Shown here one piece after another: positions 57,515 to 64,000 of a DNA stretch of 64,000 nt. Every line of letters starts with the position of its first letter. Within the stretch, counting starts at the first letter, position 1. Position numbers and translations under genes: made by a program. This DNA is from Bradyrhizobium barranii subsp. barranii (lineage in GTDB: Bacteria; Pseudomonadota; Alphaproteobacteria; Rhizobiales; Xanthobacteraceae). The notes under the pieces were generated by a model. The model searched no databases and was not told the DNA's origin. It worked only from the letters and a program-made list of their open reading frames with translations. The stretch spans positions 9,531,501-9,595,500 of the forward strand of contig NZ_CP086136.1 in the NCBI RefSeq assembly GCF_017565645.3. The letters run 5' to 3'.

Positions 57515-58361
57515 TCCAGGACACGACCCAAGGCTGACACCGGCGCGCGGTGACCTCGCCGCGAAATATCTCGAAGGCAAGGTGCAAGCCGACCGCTTCG
57601 TCACCGGCGAGGAATTCGAGGTCTTCGATCCGATCGCACCGGTGCGCGAGCAGCCGTCGTCGAACGCGATGCTGATGACGGAGGCGCTGCGCGGCGAGCG
57701 CGTCACGGTCTACGACCGCAATGGCGAGGGCTGGGCCTGGGGCCAGCTTGGCGGCGATGGTTATGTCGGCTGGCTGCCTGATGCAGCGCTGATGAAGCCG
57801 TCGGCCGCCCCGACCCACAAGGTGAGCGCGCTCCGGACATTCCCCTTCCCCGGTCCCTCGATCAAGCTGCCGCCGGCCGGCACGCTCGCGCTGGGCTCGA
57901 AGATCGCGGTGGTGCGCGAGGACGGCAGCTTCGCCGTGACGCGCGACGGACAATATCTGCCGAAGGCCCATCTCGCCCCGCTCGATCACCGCGAGCCGGA
58001 CTTCGTCGCGGTCGCCGAACGCTTCGTCGGCACGCCCTATCTCTGGGGCGGCAAGAGCAGCCTCGGCATCGACTGCTCCGGCCTCGTGCAGGTTTCACTG
58101 ACAGCAGCGGGCATCGGCTGCCCGCGCGACAGCGACATGCAGCAGGCAGGGCTCGGCCGCGCGCTGGAGCCGCATGAGCGGAGCAGCTTGCTGCGCGGCG
58201 ATCTCATTTTCTGGAAGGGCCATGTCGCCATCGTCCGCGATGGCGGCACCATGGTTCACGCCAATGCGCATCACATGGCAACCGTGATCGAGGCGACCGA
58301 GCCGGCGATCGCGCGGATCAAGGCGGCTGGCAGCGAAATCGTCGCGATCAAGCGGCTCTGA
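57507..58361 (+). CDS. NlpC/P60 family cysteine endopeptidase with SH3-like domain
   Basis: This 284-residue protein has an SH3-like N-terminal half (SNAMLMTEALRGERVTVYDRNGEGWAWGQLGGDGYVGWLPDAAL). The C-terminal C40 domain has YLWGGKSSLGIDCSGLVQVSLT with the catalytic cysteine, GHVAIVRDGG with the catalytic histidine and VHANAHHMATVIE. No signal peptide is apparent, so it may be cytoplasmic and act on imported murein peptides (gamma-D-Glu-diamino acid). It starts inside the M17 gene and ends 6 bp from the convergent yejF. Confidence 0.93.
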   Translation: MHDPGHDPRLTPARGDLAAKYLEGKVQADRFVTGEEFEVFDPIAPVREQPSSNAMLMTEALRGERVTVYDRNGEGWAWGQLGGDGYVGWLPDAALMKPSAAPTHKVSALRTFPFPGPSIKLPPAGTLALGSKIAVVREDGSFAVTRDGQYLPKAHLAPLDHREPDFVAVAERFVGTPYLWGGKSSLGIDCSGLVQVSLTAAGIGCPRDSDMQQAGLGRALEPHERSSLLRGDLIFWKGHVAIVRDGGTMVHANAHHMATVIEATEPAIARIKAAGSEIVAIKRL

Positions 58362-58367
58362 CCCGAG

Positions 58368-60005
58368 CTACGTCGCCACCGACCCGTTCCCCGCCGTCTC
58401 CAGTCGGAACGCCGCCGCGAACAGCGCGCGCGTGTAATCCGTCTTCGGGCTCTTGAACAGTTCGGCGGCCTGTCCCTCCTCGACCACCTTCCCCCCGCGC
58501 ATCACGATGAGATGGCTGGCGAGCGAGGCGACGACGCGCAAATCGTGCGAGATGAACATATAGGTGAGATCGCGCCTGCGCTGGAGATCCCGCAAGAGGT
58601 CGACCATCTGCGCTTGAATCAGCATATCGAGTGCGCTGGTCGGCTCGTCCAGCACGACGAAATCCGGCTCCAGCACCACCGCGCGCGCGATGCTGATGCG
58701 CTGGCGCTGGCCGCCGGAAAATTCATGCGGATAGCGATAGCGGGTGTCCGCCTTCAACCCGACGTCCTCGAGCGCCTTGACGACGCGCTCCTCACGCTCC
58801 TCGCGCGACAGCTTTGGCTGGTGCACGGTGAGGCCCTCGGCGATGATGTCGGCAACCGACATGCGCGGGCTGAGCGAGCCGAACGGATCCTGGAACACGA
58901 TCTGCATGTCGCGCCGGAAGGGGCGCATCTCCTTGAAACGCAGGCCCTGGATGTCCTTGCCCAGGAACACGATGCGGCCGTTCGAGGAGATCAGCCGCAG
59001 CAGCGCCAGCCCGAGCGTGGTCTTGCCCGAGCCGGATTCACCGACGACGCCGAGCGTCTCGCCCTTGCGCACGGCAATGCTGACGCCGTCGACCGCCTTG
59101 ATGTGGCCGACCGTCTTGCGCATCAGGCCGCGCTTGATCGGAAACCAGACCTTCAAATCATCGGCGGACATTACCACCGGTGCATTCGGCTGCGGCGGCG
59201 CCGGATCGGGCTTCGGCTCCGCCGCGAGCAGGTCGCGCGTATAGGGATGGTTCGGGGTCCTGAAGACCTGCTCGACCGGCCCCTGCTCGACGATCTCGCC
59301 GCCCTTCATGACACAGACATGGTCGGCGATGCGGCGCACAATGCCGAGATCGTGGGTGATGAAGAGCAGGCTCATGCCGAGCCGGGAGCGGATCTCGGCG
59401 AGCAGCGTCAGGATCTGCGCCTGCACGGTGACGTCGAGCGCCGTGGTCGGCTCGTCCGCGATCAAGAGGTCCGGCTCGTTGGCGAGCGCCATCGCGATCA
59501 TGACGCGCTGACGCTGGCCGCCGGAGAGCTGGTGCGGATAGCTGTTGAGCCGCGTTTCGGGCTCGGGGATGCCGACTTGCGTCAGCAGTTCCAGCGTCCG
59601 CTTGCGCGCCTCGGCATTGCTGGTCGGATTGTGGAGCTGGATGATCTCGCCGATCTGCGCCTCGATCGTGTGCAGCGGATTGAGCGAGGTCATCGGCTCC
59701 TGGAAGATGATGGAGATATCGCTGCCGCGAATCTCTCGCATCTGCTGCTCAGACTGGTCGATCAGCTCGCGCCCCTTGAAGCGGATGCTGCCCGAGGGAT
59801 GCGAGGCATTCGGATAAGGCAGGAGCTTCAGGATCGAGAGCGCGCTGACAGACTTGCCGGAACCGGACTCGCCGACCAGCGCGACGCATTCGCCGCGCTT
59901 GATCTGGAACGAGACCTTGTCGACCGCGAGCGTCGTGGCGCCGCCCTGGTGGAAGGCCACCGAGAGGTCGCGGACGGCAAGGAGGGGCTGGTTGATCGCG
60001 TCCAT
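58368..60005 (-). CDS. yejF: Peptide ABC transporter fused ATPase YejF
   Basis: This 545-residue protein contains two ABC cassettes. The first (about 5-265) has GESGSGKS, signature [16 protein letters not shown] and [13 protein letters not shown]. The second (about 290-530) has [25 protein letters not shown] and [12 protein letters not shown]. The tandem arrangement and neighbours yejE, yejB and yejA identify YejF of the oligopeptide/microcin C-type importer. It lies 7 bp after yejE. It is convergent with the NlpC/P60 gene. Confidence 0.94.
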   Translation of the reverse strand: MDAINQPLLAVRDLSVAFHQGGATTLAVDKVSFQIKRGECVALVGESGSGKSVSALSILKLLPYPNASHPSGSIRFKGRELIDQSEQQMREIRGSDISIIFQEPMTSLNPLHTIEAQIGEIIQLHNPTSNAEARKRTLELLTQVGIPEPETRLNSYPHQLSGGQRQRVMIAMALANEPDLLIADEPTTALDVTVQAQILTLLAEIRSRLGMSLLFITHDLGIVRRIADHVCVMKGGEIVEQGPVEQVFRTPNHPYTRDLLAAEPKPDPAPPQPNAPVVMSADDLKVWFPIKRGLMRKTVGHIKAVDGVSIAVRKGETLGVVGESGSGKTTLGLALLRLISSNGRIVFLGKDIQGLRFKEMRPFRRDMQIVFQDPFGSLSPRMSVADIIAEGLTVHQPKLSREEREERVVKALEDVGLKADTRYRYPHEFSGGQRQRISIARAVVLEPDFVVLDEPTSALDMLIQAQMVDLLRDLQRRRDLTYMFISHDLRVVASLASHLIVMRGGKVVEEGQAAELFKSPKTDYTRALFAAAFRLETAGNGSVAT

Positions 60006-60012
60006 CACGCCC

Positions 60013-61191
60013 TCACTTGAACGTCTTGCGCGGATCGAAGGCGTCGCGCACGGCTTCGCCGATGAAGATCAGGAGCGACAGCATGATCGCGACCGAGAAG
60101 AAGCCGGAGAAACCGAGCCAGGGCGCCTGCACGTTGGACTTGCCCTGCGACAGCAGTTCGCCGAGCGACGGCGAGCCGGGCGGCAGCCCGAAGCCAAGGA
60201 AATCGAGGGCCGTGAGCGTCATGACCGACGAGGAGACGATGAACGGAAGGAACGTCATCGTCGCGACCATCGCGTTCGGCAGCAAATGCTTGAACATGAT
60301 CACGGCGTTCGACACCCCGAGGGCACGCGCGGCCTGGATGTACTCGAAATTGCGCCCGCGCAGGAATTCCGCGCGCACGAGCCCGACCAGCGACACCCAG
60401 GAAAACAGGAGCAGGATGCCGAGCAACACGAAGAAGCCGGGCACGAGCACCGACGAGAGGATCAGCAAGAGGTAGAGCGAAGGGATCGCAGTCCATATCT
60501 CGATGAAACGCTGGAACAACAGATCGACCCAGCCGCCGAAATAGCCCTGCACCGCGCCGGCGGCGATGCCGACGACGGAGGAGACAATGGTCAGGCACAG
60601 ACCGAACAGCACCGAGATGCGGAACCCGTAGATTAGGCGCGCAACCACGTCGCGGCCCTGATCGTCGGTGCCGAGCCAGTTGTATTCAAGGTCGCGGCAG
60701 CTCTTGAGGCCCTTCTTCTCGACGACAGGCTTGCACTGCGCCTCGGTCAACATCCAGGTCGGCGGCGACGGCGCCGGCGTCGGCAGGTCGAGATTGTGGG
60801 TGTCGTAGGAATAGCGGATCAGCGGCCAGACGATGCTGCCGCCCTTGTCCTTGATCAGCTTCTGCAAATAGGGATCGCGGTAGTCGGCCGCCGTCTCGAA
60901 GTCGCCGCCGAAGGTCGTCTCGGAATAGGTGACGAAGGCCGGCCAGTAGAGATGGCCGTCGTACTTGATCAGGAATGGCCGGTCATTGGCGATCAGCTCG
61001 GCAAACAGCGACACCACGAACAGGATCATGAAGATCCAGAACGACCAGTAACCGCGCCGGTTCGCTCTAAAATTCTGCCAGCGCCGCCGGTTGAGCGGCG
61101 ATGGCACGAATGGCTTGCGCGTGATCGGCACGGCATCGCCGAGCGGCGACTTTGCGGTGGTTTCGATCGGGGTCGGGGCGGTCAGTGTCAT
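60013..61191 (-). CDS. yejE: Peptide ABC transporter permease YejE
   Basis: This 392-residue permease starts at ATG 61191, overlapping yejB by one base (TGATG). The N-terminal cytoplasmic segment carries SPLNRRRWQNFRANRRGYWSFWIF. A large periplasmic loop (about 70-160) and the DPP-type permease domain (TDDQGRDVVARLIYGFRIS, EFLRGRNFEYIQAARALGVSNAVIMFKHLLPNA) follow. The loop size matches YejE rather than DppC. It partners YejB. Confidence 0.94.
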   Translation of the reverse strand: MTLTAPTPIETTAKSPLGDAVPITRKPFVPSPLNRRRWQNFRANRRGYWSFWIFMILFVVSLFAELIANDRPFLIKYDGHLYWPAFVTYSETTFGGDFETAADYRDPYLQKLIKDKGGSIVWPLIRYSYDTHNLDLPTPAPSPPTWMLTEAQCKPVVEKKGLKSCRDLEYNWLGTDDQGRDVVARLIYGFRISVLFGLCLTIVSSVVGIAAGAVQGYFGGWVDLLFQRFIEIWTAIPSLYLLLILSSVLVPGFFVLLGILLLFSWVSLVGLVRAEFLRGRNFEYIQAARALGVSNAVIMFKHLLPNAMVATMTFLPFIVSSSVMTLTALDFLGFGLPPGSPSLGELLSQGKSNVQAPWLGFSGFFSVAIMLSLLIFIGEAVRDAFDPRKTFK

Positions 61192-62300
61192 CAGACCTCC
61201 CGTGCCTCGAAATCGATCCGCGGATCGATCCACATGTAGGTCAGGTCAGAGATGAGGTTGATCACGAGGCCGACGAGCGAAAAGATGAAGAGCGTGCCGA
61301 ACACCACGGGATAGTCGCGGTTGAGAACGCTCTCGAAACTGAGCAATCCGAGCCCATCCAGTGAGAAGATGGTCTCGATCAGAAGCGAGCCCGAGAAGAA
61401 AGCGTGAATGAAGGTGCTGGGAAAGCCCGCGATCACGATGAGCATCGCGTTGCGGAAGACGTGGCCATAGAGCACCCGATTCTCGCTGCAGCCCTTTGCG
61501 CGCGCGGTCATCACGTATTGCTTGCGGATCTCATCCAGAAACGAGTTCTTGGTCAGGAACGTCATGGTGGTGAACGCGCCGAGCCCCATGGCGATCAGCG
61601 GCAGCGTCAAATGCCAAAAGTAATCGATGATCTTCCAGTACCAGGGAAATTGCGACCAGCCGTCTGACGTCAGTCCGCGCAATGGGAACCAGTTGAAGAA
61701 CGAGCCCCCGGCGAACAGGATGATCAGGAGGATCGCGAACAGGAAGCCGGGAATCGCGTAGCCGAGCACGAGCACGCTCGACGTCCAGGTATCGAAGCGC
61801 GTTCCGTCCTTGACCGCCTTGCGGATGCCGAGCGGAATCGAGATCAGGTAGGTCAAGAGCGTCAGCCAGATGCCAAGCGAGATCGAGACCGGCAGCTTTT
61901 CCTTGATCAGCTGGAGCACGCTGACGTCGCGGAAATAGCTGTTGCCGAAATCGAAGCGGGCGAAATTCCACACCATCAGTGCGAAACGTTCGGGGGCCGG
62001 CTTGTCAAAGCCGAATTGCTTCTCCAGCTTCTTGATGAAGTCAGGGTCCAGGCCCTGCGCGCCGCGATATTTCGAATTGATGGCGTCGCCACCAGCGCCC
62101 AGCTGACCGGGCGCGCGCTGAGCGAAATCACCGCCGCCCGAGATGCGCGAGCTGCCGCCGGTGTCGGCGCCCGAGAGCTGCGCGATGACGCGCTCGACCG
62201 GGCCGCCCGGCGCGAATTGCACGACGACGAAGGAGACGAAGAGGATCCCGAGCAGGGTCGGGATCATCAGGAGGATGCGGCGGGCGATATAGGCGCTCAT
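61191..62300 (-). CDS. yejB: Peptide ABC transporter permease YejB
   Basis: This 369-residue permease has about six spans. The first (MSAYIARRILLMIPTLLGILFVSFVVVQFAPGGPVE) is typical for DppB-type proteins. It is followed by a 60-residue periplasmic insertion with Gly, Ser and Ala (GADTGGSSRISGGGDFAQ), as in YejB. The domain core reads YVMTARAKGCSENRVLYGHVFRNAML. It follows yejA by 2 bp. Confidence 0.94.
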   Translation of the reverse strand: MSAYIARRILLMIPTLLGILFVSFVVVQFAPGGPVERVIAQLSGADTGGSSRISGGGDFAQRAPGQLGAGGDAINSKYRGAQGLDPDFIKKLEKQFGFDKPAPERFALMVWNFARFDFGNSYFRDVSVLQLIKEKLPVSISLGIWLTLLTYLISIPLGIRKAVKDGTRFDTWTSSVLVLGYAIPGFLFAILLIILFAGGSFFNWFPLRGLTSDGWSQFPWYWKIIDYFWHLTLPLIAMGLGAFTTMTFLTKNSFLDEIRKQYVMTARAKGCSENRVLYGHVFRNAMLIVIAGFPSTFIHAFFSGSLLIETIFSLDGLGLLSFESVLNRDYPVVFGTLFIFSLVGLVINLISDLTYMWIDPRIDFEAREV

Positions 62301-62302
62301 GA

Positions 62303-64000
62303 TTATTTCGCCTGCTCGAGCTTGGCCGCCTTGGCATTATCGTGCCACCAGATTTCGGGAGCGCCGACGCCGTTGGCGTAACGCGGCAGCTTCTGCGGAT
62401 GAGCGAATTGGTCCCAATAAGCGAGCCGGTGCGTCTTGTTATACCATTGCGGCACCCAGTAACGGCCGGCGCGGAACAGGCGGTCGAAGGCGCGGCAGGC
62501 GACGGTCAAATCCTCGCGGTTGTCGGCCGCCATGATCTTCTCGATCATGGCATCGATCGCCGGGCTGGCGACGCCCGCAAGATTGTACGAGCCCTTGGTT
62601 GTCGCGACCTGCGAGGAGAAGAACGATCGCATGGCGTCGCCCGGCGTCGCCGACATGCTGAAGCGCTGGATCGTCATGTCAAAGTCGAAATCTTCCTGGC
62701 GCGCCTTGTGTTGCACGGCATCGACGAGACGCACGCTCGCTTCGATACCGAGCGTGCCCAGGTTCTTGATGTAGGGCGCGTGGTGCGGCTGGAACGAAGG
62801 CTCGTCCAGCAGGAACTCGATCCTGAATACCTCACCATTCGGCAGCACCCGCTTGCCATCCTTGATCGGCATGCCAGCCTCGGTCAGCAGTTGCTGGGCC
62901 CTGCGCAACAAGCTGCGATCTTGGCCGGAGCCGTCCGAGATCGGAGGCGTGAACGGTGCGGCGAACACTTCGTCGGGCACTTGGCCGCGAAACGGCTCCA
63001 GCAGCTTCAGCTCTTCCGGCGACGGAGGCCCATTGCTTGCCATGAGGTCCGAGTTCTGGAACGGCGACACGGTGCGGGCATAGGCGCCGTACATGATGGT
63101 CTTGTTGGTCCATTCGAAGTCGAAGGCATTGATCAAGGCCTCGCGCACGCGCGGGTCTTTGAACTTGTCGCGTCGCGTGTTGATGAACCAGCCCTGCGCA
63201 CCGGACGGCGTGTCGTCGGGGACCACCTCCATCTTGACGCGCCCGTCCTTCACCGCCGGAAAGTCGTAGCGCGTCGCCCAGATGCGTGAGGTGAATTCCT
63301 CCCGATAGAGATAGTTCTTGCCGGTGAACCCCTCGAACGCGACATCGCGATCCCGATAGAATTCATAGCGCACGACGTCGAAATTGTAGCTGCCGCGGCA
63401 AACCGGCAGGTCGGCGGCCCACCAGTCCTTGACGCGCTCATACTCGATATAGCGGTTGACCTCGAACTTGCCGACCTTGTACGGGCCAGAGCCGAGCGGG
63501 ATATCGAGTGACGTTTCGTCGAAGGCGCGCGACGCATAATACGTTTTCGAGAAGATCGGCAGGCTCGCGACATAAAGCGGCACGTCGCGGGCGCGCCCCT
63601 TGGCGAAGGTCACAACGAGCGTCGCGTCGTCGATCGCTTCCGCACTAACCATGTCGCGCATCTGCACGATGATCAGCGGATGTCCCTTGGTCTTCAGCGA
63701 TGTCAGCGAAAACGCCGCGTCGTGGGCGGTGAGCTTGCTGCCGTCGTGGAATTTCGCCTCGGGCCGCATGGTGAAGCGATAGACCAGCCTATCAGGCGAT
63801 ATCCGCACGGATTTGGCGGCAAGGCCGTACATTCCATCAGGCTCGTCATTTGCACGCGCCATCAGCGGCACAAACGTCATGTCCATGCCTTGCGCGCCGT
63901 CACCCTTCAGGATGAAGGCGTTGAGCGAGTTGAAGGTCTGGTAGGACTGGTTGTAGGCCCGCACCGAGGGAATGAGCGAGAACGTGCCGCCCTTCGGCGC
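62303..64000 (-). CDS. yejA: Peptide ABC transporter substrate-binding protein YejA (5' end outside window)
   Basis: This partial gene is in frame to the right edge: the visible part begins APKGGTFSLIPSVRAYNQSYQTFNSLNAFILKG. The signal peptide and first residues are missing. It is an SBP family 5 protein of the YejA type, with LAAKSVRISPDRLVYRFTMRPEAKFHDGSKLTAHDAAFSL and INAFDFEWTNKTIMYGAYARTVSPFQNSDLMA, which are diagnostic. It is the first known gene of the yejABEF run. In relatives it binds peptides including microcin C. Confidence 0.93.
   Translation of the reverse strand, partial: APKGGTFSLIPSVRAYNQSYQTFNSLNAFILKGDGAQGMDMTFVPLMARANDEPDGMYGLAAKSVRISPDRLVYRFTMRPEAKFHDGSKLTAHDAAFSLTSLKTKGHPLIIVQMRDMVSAEAIDDATLVVTFAKGRARDVPLYVASLPIFSKTYYASRAFDETSLDIPLGSGPYKVGKFEVNRYIEYERVKDWWAADLPVCRGSYNFDVVRYEFYRDRDVAFEGFTGKNYLYREEFTSRIWATRYDFPAVKDGRVKMEVVPDDTPSGAQGWFINTRRDKFKDPRVREALINAFDFEWTNKTIMYGAYARTVSPFQNSDLMASNGPPSPEELKLLEPFRGQVPDEVFAAPFTPPISDGSGQDRSLLRRAQQLLTEAGMPIKDGKRVLPNGEVFRIEFLLDEPSFQPHHAPYIKNLGTLGIEASVRLVDAVQHKARQEDFDFDMTIQRFSMSATPGDAMRSFFSSQVATTKGSYNLAGVASPAIDAMIEKIMAADNREDLTVACRAFDRLFRAGRYWVPQWYNKTHRLAYWDQFAHPQKLPRYANGVGAPEIWWHDNAKAAKLEQAK

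Overview
The window reads as chromosomal DNA of a high-GC alphaproteobacterium in the order Hyphomicrobiales, most likely Bradyrhizobium or a close relative. This is inferred from product content and style: a fused CysN-CysC, an APS-type CysH, a urt/ure block, a tad/cpa pilus locus, HWE-type kinase sequence, GGAAC-N16/17-CGTT stress promoters and the palindromic intergenic repeats common in that group. No database search was possible. Nearly all of the window is coding; no tRNA, rRNA, CRISPR array, phage block or replication origin was seen.

Region 1 (1-13 kb) is an almost complete assimilatory sulfate pathway. On the minus strand, cysG - DUF2849 - cysI - DUF934 - cysH is followed by sbp - cysT - cysW - cysA, with a CAP lipoprotein and a patatin-like phospholipase (cut by the window edge) beyond. 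Divergent on the plus strand are cysD and a cysN-cysC fusion. The 143-bp gap between cysG and cysD is AT-rich and holds inverted repeats. Together these import sulfate, make APS and PAPS, reduce APS to sulfite and then to sulfide, and supply the siroheme needed for the last step.

Region 2 (13-27 kb) is mixed: malate synthase G, a chemoreceptor, an IS630-family element with a frameshifted transposase, L,D-transpeptidase, an AI-2E family transporter, DUF883 and holin-like envelope proteins, an OpgC-like acyltransferase, a TetR regulator and a CHASE/HWE sensor protein with a degenerate ATP-binding region. Four exact matches to the alphaproteobacterial general-stress (EcfG) promoter lie in this stretch, in front of a 51-residue membrane protein, the transpeptidase, the AI-2E transporter and the DUF883 gene. 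This makes 15.7-23.2 kb a likely envelope-stress neighbourhood.

Region 3 (27-39.4 kb) is one long minus-strand urea block: urtABCDE (ABC uptake), ureD, ureA, ureB, an HD hydrolase resembling small alarmone hydrolases, ureC, a small ABM-fold monooxygenase, ureE with a very histidine-rich tail, ureF and ureG. A near-consensus sigma-54 promoter sits upstream of urtA, so nitrogen control of the whole block is likely.

Region 4 (39.8-42.2 kb) groups a DEAD-box RNA helicase, an extended IF-1 and a cold-shock protein, a plausible cold/translation cluster. Region 5 (42.3-53.9 kb) is a tad/cpa type IVb pilus locus: flp, cpaA, cpaB, cpaC, cpaD, cpaE, cpaF, tadB, tadC and an opposed tadD, with an extra CpaC-N-terminal-like protein and a sterol-desaturase-family hydroxylase nearby. 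No TadE/F/G minor pilins are present in the window.

Region 6 (54-64 kb) has a calcineurin-like phosphoesterase with a long uncharacterised C-terminus, an M17 aminopeptidase overlapping an NlpC/P60 hydrolase, and a yejABEF peptide ABC importer that runs off the right edge. Peptide uptake, peptidase and murein endopeptidase side by side suggest peptide and peptidoglycan-fragment recycling.
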